Shown: in pieces, positions 1 through 8,022 of the stretch
How the letters are laid out: each line of letters opens with the position of its first letter
Position numbering within the stretch: the first letter of the stretch is position 1
DNA from: Bacillota bacterium
GTDB lineage: Bacteria > Bacillota > Clostridia > Acetivibrionales > DTU013
DNA: 57,772 bases
NCBI GenBank assembly: GCA_023433505.1
Contig: JAEZCO010000116.1
Location: forward strand, 1-57,772
Direction: 5' to 3'
The notes under the pieces: generated by a model
Databases searched by the model: none
The model's input: only the letters and a program-made list of their open reading frames with translations
What the model was told of the DNA's origin: nothing
Program-made: the position numbers and the translations under genes

Positions 1-100
1 CAGCAAATGCAGGGCATTTGCTGCCAGCCTCGTTGAAACCCGCCGATGTAAGGAAATTTGTCGGCAAACGACAAATCTTCTTTGAATTAGGTCGTTATAA
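1..100 (+). repeat. R1 interspersed element, copy A (5' end cut by window)
   Basis: This is the right part of a TIR-bounded element seen five times in the window. It opens with a perfect 10-bp hairpin (CAGCAAATGC, loop AGG, GCATTTGCTG at 1-23). The shared core GTTGAAAC follows, then a second hairpin (about 53-83, loop GCAAA). The shared right end GAATTAGGTCGTTATAA closes at base 100. The other copies are at 15766-15921, 19384-19543, 26958-27047 and 27947-28033. No coding potential is seen. Confidence 0.8.
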
Positions 101-179
101 AAACAATGGAATAAGCTGGGCGGGAAATGACAGTGATTAACACTTTTTTGCCTTAAGTATAGGAAGGGGACGATAGGAC

Positions 180-713
180 ATGACGGACTCGAAAAATGTA
201 AGAGAAGCTCTTGACTGGATCTTGCACATAGGCATCGCTGTATTGATCGGTGTGCTGATAGTTACCTTTGTAGCGCAAAGAACACTGGTTCATGATATAT
301 CCATGCAGCCGACGCTGGTGGAAGGCGACAACCTGATTGTAGAAAAGGTCAGTGCAAAGCTGGGAGGCTTGAAAAGAGGAAATATCATCGTCTTCCTTGT
401 GCCGGAGGAAAACCGCCAGCTCATAAAAAGACTTATTGCCATTGAAGGCGATAAGGTGGAAATCAAGGACGGCAAGGTTTATGTCAATGGCCAAGCCTTG
501 AAGGAGGATTACTTGAAAGGTGTGGAAACACAGTCCTTCGGGTTTCCTGAATATGACAGCCTTGTAGTGCCGAAGGGCTATGTTTATGTACTGGGGGACA
601 ACAGGCCCAACAGCAAGGACAGCAGAAGCCTGGGTCCGGTCCAAGCCTCAAGGATCAGTGGAAGAGCCATATACCGGTTTTATCCATTTGATAAGATCGG
701 TGTAATGAAATAA
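180..713 (+). CDS. lepB: Signal peptidase I (LepB)
   Basis: This 177-residue type I signal peptidase cleaves signal peptides from secreted proteins at the outer face of the membrane. Residues about 12-32 form one N-terminal membrane anchor. The catalytic serine lies in ISMQPT (Ser41) and the general-base lysine in LIKRLIA (Lys83). The late box GDNRPNSKDSR is present. Length fits the single-anchor Gram-positive SipS/LepB class. The ATG at 180 is preceded by a purine-rich GGAAGGGG. The gene stands alone between repeat copy A and a terminator. Confidence 0.95.
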   Translation: MTDSKNVREALDWILHIGIAVLIGVLIVTFVAQRTLVHDISMQPTLVEGDNLIVEKVSAKLGGLKRGNIIVFLVPEENRQLIKRLIAIEGDKVEIKDGKVYVNGQALKEDYLKGVETQSFGFPEYDSLVVPKGYVYVLGDNRPNSKDSRSLGPVQASRISGRAIYRFYPFDKIGVMK

Positions 714-765
714 GTATTTCTCTTTATTAATACGGTGAACTATGCTAATATAGTTATGAACAATG

Positions 766-800
766 AAAAGTATCAATGTAAGGTTGATACTTTTTTTATT
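766..800 (+). terminator. Rho-independent terminator after lepB
   Basis: A stem AAAAGTATCAA / TTGATACTTTT with a 7-base loop is followed by seven T. It lies 53 bases after the lepB stop. It also shows that the upstream in-frame start at 763 of the next reading frame is not used. Confidence 0.85.
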
Positions 801-840
801 ATATATTTTATTTGAGGGGGTTTGGAGTTACAGCCCGAAT

Positions 841-3800
841 ATGGCTGTACTGTTTATGAAAAAGCTTTTGCACATGGGTATCGATGTGGGCTCTACCACT
901 GTAAAGCTGGTAGTGCTCGACAGAAATGATAAAATCGCTTACAGCAATTATCAAAGGCATTTTTCCGATATAAGGAAAACGATTTTCGAGCTGGTAGATA
1001 ATGCCTGTGACAAATTCATAGATGAGGATGCAACCGTGATGATCACCGGATCAGGCGGAATTTCTGTTTCCCAGTGGCTTGACCTGCCTTTTATCCAGGA
1101 GGTAATTGCAGGGACTTCTGCGGTGGAATGCCTGATCCCTGAAACGGATGTTGCCATCGAGCTTGGCGGAGAAGACGCAAAAATCACCTATTTTGACGGC
1201 GGTATGGACCAGAGGATGAATGGCACCTGTGCAGGCGGCACCGGCGCGTTTATCGACCAGATGGCTTCTCTTCTCCAGACAGACGCCTCCGGACTCAATG
1301 AACTGGCGAAAAACCATAAGGTGATTTATTCCATAGCGGCACGCTGCGGCGTGTTTGCGAAAACCGATATACAGCCCTTATTAAATGAAGGTGCCGCAAG
1401 GGAGGATATCGCCGCTTCCGTCTTCCAGTCGGTGGTTAACCAGACAATTAGCGGACTTGCCTGCGGTAAGCCTATTCGAGGAAATATAGCCTTTTTGGGA
1501 GGACCCCTGTTTTTCCTGTCCGAGCTGAGAGCACGGTTTATTGAAACTCTGGGCCTGAAGGAGCTTCAGGTGATTTTCCCGGAAAATTCCCAATTATTTA
1601 TCGCCATAGGCGCAGCGCTATCTTCCAGGGAACAGCCCTGCATAGCTTTCAAAGCGCTGCGGAAAAAGCTTCCCGTACTCAAGGAGGTATCCGTTCATGA
1701 AGTGGAGCGGCTGAAGCCTCTTTTTGAAAGTCCTGAGGAGTTGGAGAAATTCAGAAACAGGCATGGCGCCAGCAAGGTAGCAAGAAAAAGTCTTGAGGGC
1801 CACCAGGGAGCCAGTTTTCTTGGCATTGATGCCGGATCTACCACTACCAAGCTGGTATTGACCGATAAAGACGGCGCGCTTCTTTACTCCTTTTACGGAA
1901 GTAATGAAGGCAGTCCTTTGAACTCTGTAGTGAATAATTTGAAAAAACTATATAAGCTGCTTCCGGAAGGGGCATTCATAGCGAATTCTACTGTTACGGG
2001 CTATGGCGAAAGTCTTATAAAGACCGCTCTTCGCGTCGACTACGGAGAGATAGAAACCATTGCCCATTACAAGGCAGCCGGCCGTTTTCTGCCGGGTGTG
2101 GAGTTTATTCTTGATATCGGCGGGCAGGATATGAAGTGCATGCAGGTTAAAAACGGCGTCATTGACAGCATTATGCTCAATGAAGCCTGCTCTTCCGGCT
2201 GCGGCTCCTTTATCGAGACCTTTGCCAATTCCCTGAAAATGAGCGCCGCTGAATTCGCCAGTGATGCCCTGGGATCCAAAATGCCCGTAGACCTGGGTTC
2301 AAGGTGTACGGTTTTTATGAATTCCCGCGTCAAGCAAGCCCAAAAGGAAGGGGCTACGGTGGGGGACATATCCGCGGGCCTTTCCTACTCCGTGATTAAA
2401 AATGCCCTGTTTAAGGTAATAAAAATCAGGGACCCCAGGGAGCTGGGAAGCAAAATTATCGTCCAGGGCGGCACCTTCTATAACGACGCAGTGCTCAGGA
2501 GCTTTGAGCTGGTATCGGAAAGAGAAGCCGTAAGGCCGGATATAGCAGGGCTGATGGGGGCCTATGGAGCTGCCCTCATTGCTTGTGAAAAATATGTGGA
2601 AGGACAAAAGACTGCTCTGCTTGGGTATGAACAGCTTGACAGCTTTCAATCGGATGTCACCCTCAGCAGGTGCGGCCTGTGCAGCAACAATTGCCTCCTT
2701 ACCATAAACTCTTTCCAGGATGGCAGGAAATTCACCTCCGGCAACAGATGTGAGCGGGGGGCCGGAGAAGAGCACAAAAACAAAGACGTGCCCAATTTAT
2801 TTGATTTCAAATACAAGCGCATTACCTCTTACAAATCCCTGGATAAAAACGACGCTCACCGTGGTACCATAGGTATTCCACGGGTGCTGAACATGTATGA
2901 GAATTATCCCTTCTGGCATACTTTCCTGACAGAATTGAAATTCCGTGTGGAATTGTCACCCAGATCCTCAAGGAAAATTTATGAGCTGGGGATTGAGACA
3001 ATGCCCTCCGAGTCGGTTTGTTATCCGGCGAAGCTTGTCCACGGACATATTATGAGCCTGATTTCAAAAGGCGTAAAAACAATCTTTTATCCCTGCCTGC
3101 CCTATGAAAAGAAGGAGGACAGCGGCGCCGACAATCATTACAACTGCCCTGTGGTTACATCTTATTCGGAAGTAATAAAGCATAACATGGATATATTGAA
3201 GGAAAAGGATATCCGTTTTATGAATCCCTTCCTGCCCTACAGTGACAAGAAAAGGCTGACGGAAAGGCTTTTTGAGGAATTCCGCAGCTTCGGTCCCTCA
3301 AAGCGGGAAGTGACTCAGGCCGTTGAAAAGGCCTGGCAGGAGGAAGAAAATTTCAAGCAGGCCATACGGAAAAAGGGAGAAGAGGTTTTAAAGCACCTGG
3401 AACAAACCGGCGGTACCGGCATAGTGCTGGCCGGACGTCCATACCATATCGATCCTGAGATAAACCACGGTATCCCCAATATTATTACAGGCTATGGAAT
3501 GGCAGTGCTTACAGAGGATTCCGTTGCTCATCTCGCCAGGGCGGAGAGGCCTTTGCGGGTTGTCGACCAGTGGGTTTACCATACCCGGCTTTATTCTGCG
3601 GCCAGCTATGTGGCGGGAAGAAACGATCTGGAGCTTGTACAGCTCAATTCCTTCGGCTGCGGACTGGATGCGGTGACCACCGACCAGGTCCAGGAGATCC
3701 TGCAAAGCAAGGGCAGGATCTTTACCGTGCTGAAAATCGATGAGATCAACAATCTTGGCGCTGCCAGGATCCGGATCCGTTCGCTGATGGCAGCCATGGA

Positions 3801-5169
3801 GGAAAGGAAACGGGATGGCAATTCCAGTGCCATAAGACATTCCTTCTTCAAAAAGGTACCCTTTACAGAAGAAATGAAATCCAGGCATACCATCCTGGCG
3901 CCGCAGATGTCGCCCATTCACTTTCAGTTTGTGGAAGCAGCCTTCAGAGCTTCGGAGTACAAGCTTGAAATTCTGCCGTCAGTGGACAGGAAAGCTGTCG
4001 ACGAAGGGCTCAAGCATGTAAATAACGACGCCTGCTATCCTTCCATCATTGTCACGGGCCAGTTGATTGAAGCGTTGAAATCGGGAAAATATGACCTGGC
4101 AAACACCTCGGTGATGATTTCGCAGACCGGCGGCGGCTGCCGGGCTACAAACTATATCGGATTTATCCGAAAAGCGCTGAAGGATGCAGGAATGGAGCAC
4201 ATTCCGGTTATTTCTCTGAATGCTGTGGGAATGGAAAAGAATCCCGGGTTTAAGATTAGCGCCGGGCTTGTGAATAAATGCCTTATAGGACTTGTCTATG
4301 GCGACCTGCTGATGCGGGTGCTTTACAGGGTGAGGCCCTATGAAAAAATAAAGGGCTCTGCCAACCTTCTGTACGAAAGCTGGGTGGACCGGTGCAAGGA
4401 GTCGGTTGAAAGCGGCAAGTGGGGCTTGTTCCGGCGGAATGTCAACAGGATTGTAAAAGATTTTGACAAGCTTGAACTGGAGAACGTTGTTAAGCCAAAA
4501 GTTGGGCTGGTCGGTGAAATTCTGGTCAAGTTCCATCCCACGGCCAACAACAGCGTGGTAGATATTGTAGAAAGGGAAGGCGCAGAAGCCGTTATGCCGG
4601 ATTTGACGGATTTTCTTCTATACTGTGCCTACGATGCCAATTATAAACACCGGTATCTTTCCGGAACCTTCGGTAAAAAACTGGTGAATAACCTTGCAAT
4701 TTCCGTCATCGAATTTTACCGCAGAGAAATGAGAAAAGCCCTGACAAAGAGCCGCAGGTTCCAGCCGCCGTCCGACATTTACGAGATGGCGGAAGAGGCG
4801 TCCCATATCGTCTCTCTGGGCAACCAGACAGGGGAAGGTTGGTTTTTGACGGCTGAAATGATCGAGCTGATCAAGAGCGGGGCCGGAAATATCGTCTGCA
4901 TGCAGCCCTTTGCGTGCCTGCCCAATCATGTCACCGGGAAGGGAATGATCAAGGAGCTGAAGCGAAGGTTCCCCCAGGCCAATATCGTTGCTGTGGACTA
5001 TGACCCGGGAGCCAGCGAGGTAAACCAGCTCAACCGTATCAAGCTGATGCTGGCGGCGGCTTTCAAAAATATGAAAAACGAGCAGAAAGATATCCTGGAT
5101 GAGAAGGCAACAGCCGGTTTTGGAGTGAAAGCCATTGTCAATGAAGGAAGGCGAACAGTTCAGGATTAA
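841..5169 (+). CDS. Large 2-hydroxyacyl-CoA dehydratase activase-related protein (two BadF/BadG ATPase domains)
   Basis: This protein of about 1442 residues belongs to the fused acyl-CoA dehydratase activase family of anaerobes. It carries two ASKHA-type ATPase domains, each opening with a phosphate-binding motif (GIDVGSTTVKLVVLD near residue 13 and GIDAGSTTTKLVLTD near residue 328). Each domain has a cysteine segment (GTCAGGTGAF; CSSGCGSFIE) of the kind that helps hold a bridging Fe-S cluster. The C-terminal half carries dehydratase-like segments (GRPYHIDPE; QTGGGCRATNY). Family members drive ATP-dependent electron transfer or activate 2-hydroxyacyl-CoA dehydratases, but the substrate of this long form is unknown. 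I chose ATG 841, with GGAG 13 bases upstream; ATG 856 is an alternative. The ORF extends to 763, but that start lies inside a terminator. Confidence 0.85.
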   Translation: MAVLFMKKLLHMGIDVGSTTVKLVVLDRNDKIAYSNYQRHFSDIRKTIFELVDNACDKFIDEDATVMITGSGGISVSQWLDLPFIQEVIAGTSAVECLIPETDVAIELGGEDAKITYFDGGMDQRMNGTCAGGTGAFIDQMASLLQTDASGLNELAKNHKVIYSIAARCGVFAKTDIQPLLNEGAAREDIAASVFQSVVNQTISGLACGKPIRGNIAFLGGPLFFLSELRARFIETLGLKELQVIFPENSQLFIAIGAALSSREQPCIAFKALRKKLPVLKEVSVHEVERLKPLFESPEELEKFRNRHGASKVARKSLEGHQGASFLGIDAGSTTTKLVLTDKDGALLYSFYGSNEGSPLNSVVNNLKKLYKLLPEGAFIANSTVTGYGESLIKTALRVDYGEIETIAHYKAAGRFLPGVEFILDIGGQDMKCMQVKNGVIDSIMLNEACSSGCGSFIETFANSLKMSAAEFASDALGSKMPVDLGSRCTVFMNSRVKQAQKEGATVGDISAGLSYSVIKNALFKVIKIRDPRELGSKIIVQGGTFYNDAVLRSFELVSEREAVRPDIAGLMGAYGAALIACEKYVEGQKTALLGYEQLDSFQSDVTLSRCGLCSNNCLLTINSFQDGRKFTSGNRCERGAGEEHKNKDVPNLFDFKYKRITSYKSLDKNDAHRGTIGIPRVLNMYENYPFWHTFLTELKFRVELSPRSSRKIYELGIETMPSESVCYPAKLVHGHIMSLISKGVKTIFYPCLPYEKKEDSGADNHYNCPVVTSYSEVIKHNMDILKEKDIRFMNPFLPYSDKKRLTERLFEEFRSFGPSKREVTQAVEKAWQEEENFKQAIRKKGEEVLKHLEQTGGTGIVLAGRPYHIDPEINHGIPNIITGYGMAVLTEDSVAHLARAERPLRVVDQWVYHTRLYSAASYVAGRNDLELVQLNSFGCGLDAVTTDQVQEILQSKGRIFTVLKIDEINNLGAARIRIRSLMAAMEERKRDGNSSAIRHSFFKKVPFTEEMKSRHTILAPQMSPIHFQFVEAAFRASEYKLEILPSVDRKAVDEGLKHVNNDACYPSIIVTGQLIEALKSGKYDLANTSVMISQTGGGCRATNYIGFIRKALKDAGMEHIPVISLNAVGMEKNPGFKISAGLVNKCLIGLVYGDLLMRVLYRVRPYEKIKGSANLLYESWVDRCKESVESGKWGLFRRNVNRIVKDFDKLELENVVKPKVGLVGEILVKFHPTANNSVVDIVEREGAEAVMPDLTDFLLYCAYDANYKHRYLSGTFGKKLVNNLAISVIEFYRREMRKALTKSRRFQPPSDIYEMAEEASHIVSLGNQTGEGWFLTAEMIELIKSGAGNIVCMQPFACLPNHVTGKGMIKELKRRFPQANIVAVDYDPGASEVNQLNRIKLMLAAAFKNMKNEQKDILDEKATAGFGVKAIVNEGRRTVQD

Positions 5170-5233
5170 CGAAGATGATGTAATCGAGGATTGATGGAAT
5201 GAATGCCGGAATGAAGACCGGACGGCTAAAAAT

Positions 5234-5272
5234 AAAAATCTCAGGCGCGTGAATGCTCCTGAGATTTTTTAT
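5234..5272 (+). terminator. Rho-independent terminator
   Basis: The stem AAAAATCTCAGG / CCTGAGATTTTTT is followed by further T-rich sequence. It lies 64 bases past the activase gene. Read on the opposite strand, the A/T flanks would also serve the convergent small gene at 5286-5450. Confidence 0.85.
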
Positions 5273-5285
5273 TTCCCCCTGATTT

Positions 5286-5450
5286 CTATCTACCGGGCCT
5301 CTTGTATTCAGGCATATATTTTTTGCGGCCTTTTTTCTTTTTCATCGTCGCCATCCGGGCATTGTGTTTCTTTATGGAAAGGCTAAGTCCAAAGCCGAGC
5401 AAACCAAGAGCTACAAGTACACCCAATATAAAATAAAGCTGTTGTGGCAT
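5286..5450 (-). CDS. Small single-span membrane protein (54 residues), unknown function
   Basis: The reading frame opens at ATG 5450 with GAGGTG 9 bases upstream. It encodes 54 residues: a short N-terminus (MPQQ), one hydrophobic helix (about residues 5-26, Leu/Val/Gly rich) and a very basic tail with a run KKKKGRKK. The sequence predicts an N-out or N-in bitopic peptide with a cytoplasmic basic end. It is convergent with the activase gene and shares the terminator region with it. I recognise no family. The clear RBS, single helix and positive tail make it more than a chance ORF. Confidence 0.6.
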   Translation of the reverse strand: MPQQLYFILGVLVALGLLGFGLSLSIKKHNARMATMKKKKGRKKYMPEYKRPGR

Positions 5451-5521
5451 AATTATTTCACCTCGCTAAAACATTATACCCATAAGTCAGTGGCAAATCA
5501 AGAATTTTCTTTTTAAAGTAA

Positions 5522-5743
5522 GGCCCTGTATTTCCAGGTAAAAATACCCTTGCAAGGCTGCAGGGACTCTTTTCCAAGATTGTCATAATGTATGCGCCGA
5601 ATGAATATTATTGAATAGGGCATTGGTGTACAGATGAAAACTGCATATTTGATCAGTACGAATACTACGGCAAGGACAGGCTGATCCACTTCCAAAAGCA
5701 CCCCGGGCATAAATTTGCCGTAGTGACAGTGGAGGAAAAATGA
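5522..5743 (+). pseudogene. TGA-interrupted reading frame ending in an ATGA overlap with spoIIP
   Basis: One frame is open from 5522 to the TGA at 5612-5614. It continues open to a stop at 5741-5743 that overlaps the spoIIP start as ATGA. The second part reads IGHWCTDENCIFDQYEYYG and so on, which looks like real protein rather than random sequence. The only ATG (5588) gives eight codons before the TGA and has no RBS. The ATGA overlap with spoIIP is what coupled genes normally show. The likeliest reading is the decayed 3' part of a former upstream gene. A selenocysteine UGA is possible but unsupported. The family is not recognised. Confidence 0.35.
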
Positions 5744-7044
5744 ATAGTAAATACAAGCGCAAATCATTGAAAAAAGCGGCATTAAAAGTACTAATGATCC
5801 CGTTGCTGATAATTCTATCCTTTTTTGCAATTAAGGCCGGCATTGCCATCGGCAATCTGATCTACAACATGGATGCGGGTTTCGTTGAAGACATCGACAC
5901 GGAAAATTTTAAAACGGTTATGAACGCCTCCATCCCAATCATCAATACGATTTATAACAGCGGAAACATCAACGTTTCCGTTTCAGGAGAATTAAAGGGG
6001 CTTATTAAGGCGATTTTCAATTTTGACCTTGACACGCCCTTATCCATTTTAAACGTACAATCACCTTTGTTTTTAAGCTATTACAATAAAGAGTACAAGG
6101 AGAAGCTGGCGATGCAGGATCAGCCGCCTGTTTCCGGACCTTCGCCTTCGCCTGTCGAAGTCAGTCCGAAAGCTTCGGCGCCGGTGAGTACGCCTACCCC
6201 CGGTACGGTATCTCATACTCCGGCCGCTTCCGCCACTCCTGCTCCGACGGATATTGCACCTATCAGCGCCATCACCTTCGAAGAGGATGAAAATGGGGAG
6301 AAAGACAAAACGGATATTGTCAAGCAGGATAAAATCGAAATCCATAACTACACTTCCTTTAAAATCAATCTGGAGGAGCTGTTGAAGGAGCCCTTTAAAA
6401 TGAGCTTTGCAAAAAAAGGCCCCAAGGTATTGATTTATCAGACCCATACCTCCGAGAGCTATGTATTGAATGAAAAGGATCTGGGGAAAACCAATGTGCC
6501 TATTTACAACAAGGATCCGAAGTATAACGTGGTCAGGGTAGGCGATGAGCTGACAAAGAACCTCAAGAAATACGGCATAGACGTGCTGCATAACGGCACG
6601 GTTCACGATACCAATCATCCCGCCGCATACGGCGCTTCATTAAAAACGCTGCAGAAGTATATCAAAAGCTATCCTTCCCTGAAGGTAACGTTTGATATCC
6701 ACAGGGACGGGCTTGGTAACGGCCAGAAGCTCCGGGCGGTAACAAAGGTGAATGGGAAGAACGCGGCCCAGATAATGTTTGTCGTCGGCACCAACGGAAA
6801 CGGCCTGCCGCATCCCAATTGGAAAGAGAACCTGAAATTCGCCATCCAGCTGCAGCAGGTTCTCAATGAAAAATATCCGGGGCTTGCCAAGCCCATATGG
6901 ATCAGCAAGAACAGGTACAACCAGCAGGTAACCAATAATTCCCTCATTATCGAGGTGGGCGGGGACGGCAATCTTTTGAGCGAATGCCTGGAAAGCACAA
7001 AGTACCTGGCGGAGGCCATCAATAGTATAATAAACAAAAAATAG
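5740..7044 (+). CDS. spoIIP: Stage II sporulation protein P (SpoIIP)
   Basis: SpoIIP is a membrane-anchored N-acetylmuramoyl-L-alanine amidase. With SpoIID it thins septal peptidoglycan during engulfment of the forespore. The 434 residues have a basic N-terminus, a membrane helix (about 18-38), a Pro/Ser/Thr-rich linker (about 125-180) and the C-terminal amidase domain. Conserved pieces are LIYQTHTSESY, VTFDIHRDG and IEVGGDGN, which carry the usual His/Glu metal and catalytic positions. GAGG lies just upstream of ATG 5740. In many Clostridia gpr precedes spoIIP; here only a degraded frame does. Confidence 0.93.
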   Translation: MNSKYKRKSLKKAALKVLMIPLLIILSFFAIKAGIAIGNLIYNMDAGFVEDIDTENFKTVMNASIPIINTIYNSGNINVSVSGELKGLIKAIFNFDLDTPLSILNVQSPLFLSYYNKEYKEKLAMQDQPPVSGPSPSPVEVSPKASAPVSTPTPGTVSHTPAASATPAPTDIAPISAITFEEDENGEKDKTDIVKQDKIEIHNYTSFKINLEELLKEPFKMSFAKKGPKVLIYQTHTSESYVLNEKDLGKTNVPIYNKDPKYNVVRVGDELTKNLKKYGIDVLHNGTVHDTNHPAAYGASLKTLQKYIKSYPSLKVTFDIHRDGLGNGQKLRAVTKVNGKNAAQIMFVVGTNGNGLPHPNWKENLKFAIQLQQVLNEKYPGLAKPIWISKNRYNQQVTNNSLIIEVGGDGNLLSECLESTKYLAEAINSIINKK

Positions 7045-7114
7045 GCAAGGTTTATAGTTCCACGGATTTTGGGCATACTTTTAGCAATAAAGCGTGCTTG
7101 TTTCCGGAGGGACC

Positions 7115-7408
7115 ATGGGAAGGGTAGAAAAATTCAGGCAAATAAGAACTTTAAGGCAAAAGTACATCCTCGCGGCATTTGTTTTCATAACTCTTCTGGC
7201 TGTGGGTTTCTATACTGCCGATCATTCTGTCAGCAATCTGATCGGTGTGGACCAGGGACTGAAAATCTTTCATGTCGTCAATAACGACAACCGGGTCCAG
7301 GTAGTCTTCATGAATCAGCGGATCGAGCTTGATCTGGAATATGTCAGCCATGATCTGGAAAAGGTAAAACAATTCTTTGCCGGTATCTTCGGAAACGGGC
7401 AAAAATAA
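7115..7408 (+). CDS. Small single-span membrane protein, unknown function
   Basis: Start ATG 7115 has GGAGG 5 bases upstream; a TTG at 7094 is in frame but has no RBS. The 97-residue product has a basic N-terminus (residues 1-17), one membrane helix (about 18-36, ILAAFVFITLLAVGF) and a small outer domain. That domain is predicted beta-rich and includes NNDNRVQVVFMNQRIELD. It follows spoIIP by 70 bases and ends at a terminator, so it is probably the last gene of the spoIIP unit and may act in sporulation. No family is recognised. Confidence 0.7.
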   Translation: MGRVEKFRQIRTLRQKYILAAFVFITLLAVGFYTADHSVSNLIGVDQGLKIFHVVNNDNRVQVVFMNQRIELDLEYVSHDLEKVKQFFAGIFGNGQK

Positions 7409-7415
7409 TGAGTTA

Positions 7416-7448
7416 CAAAGTCTGAATTGATGTTCAGGCTTTTTTTAA
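7416..7448 (+). terminator. Rho-independent terminator after the spoIIP unit
   Basis: A stem AAGTCTGAA / TTCAGGCTT (one G-U pair) with a 5-6-base loop is followed by TTTTTTTAATT. Confidence 0.8.
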
Positions 7449-7630
7449 TTGAACTTGTTTGCATATTCTACCGGAGTATATCCGGTAGATCTTTTAAACA
7501 ATCTCAGCAGGTAATAGGGACTCAAAAAAGTGATGGCTGTCAAATCATTCAGAGTATTTTTCCGGAAATAGTTGGTTTCAGTATAGTCAATGACTGTCTT
7601 TTGTTCATACAGATTGAAAATGCTGACCAT
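7445..7630 (-). pseudogene. Remnant of an AraC-family regulator (C-terminal HTH only)
   Basis: The 61-residue frame contains LSPYYLLRLFKRSTGYTPVEY, the second helix-turn-helix of AraC/XylS regulators. That module is usually about 100 residues long and sits after a sensing domain. The first helix-turn-helix and the whole N-terminus are missing, there is no RBS, and the frame runs directly out of the terminator of the opposite strand. I read it as the broken end of a lost regulator gene. Confidence 0.55.
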
Positions 7631-7715
7631 ATATTCAGGGATTTCTGAACAAGTATCTTGGGGTCAGCGACAGTTTCTTTGTCTCAAATGCAATGGCCGG
7701 TTTCGAAATTGCATA

Positions 7716-7757
7716 GCGCAAAAAGGTTTCCGGCAGCCGGCCGGAAGCCTTTTTGCA
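7716..7757. other. Strong palindrome / possible bidirectional terminator
   Basis: GCAAAAAGGTTTCCGG and CCGGAAGCCTTTTTGC flank a loop of about 7 bases, giving a stem of about 16 bp. The A and T tracts lie inside the stem, so it could terminate in either direction. It lies between the AraC remnant and the lepA promoter and separates the spoIIP and lepA units. The rest of the 7409-8022 gap holds no gene. Confidence 0.5.
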
Positions 7758-7890
7758 TTGCGGCGGTTTAAAAGGGAGAGAGGCGAGCGATAAAGGCGGA
7801 CGCAGGTATAAAAACGTTAACAAATATGCAATATTAAGAACAGTTGGAATCGCATGCAAGTTAATTCTTTATTTTATGCAATATCAATGC

Positions 7891-7896
7891 TATAAT
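7891..7896 (+). promoter_or_regulatory. Probable -10 box (TATAAT) for the lepA operon
   Basis: A perfect TATAAT lies 127 bases before the lepA start in an A/T-rich stretch. No good -35 hexamer stands at 17 bases (TTTATT is the nearest). The 120-base leader is unusually GC-rich with several short inverted repeats, but I recognise no known riboswitch. Confidence 0.4.
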
Positions 7897-8022
7897 ATCT
7901 ACAGATTATATGGCGGAAAGCTCAGTCCAGGCTCCTGCCGCCAGAGAATCCGCGGCTTTCGCCGTGCAGGATGCCGGGAAGCGGACAAGTATATTGTAAT
8001 AATGAATTCGAGAGGATAACAA

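Noticed and set aside
763..840. N-terminal extension of the activase gene
   Set aside because: The extra codons lie in the lepB terminator stem and have no ribosome binding site.
5612..5614. Selenocysteine codon before spoIIP
   Set aside because: No start with an RBS and no clear SECIS-like hairpin just after the TGA; decay is simpler.
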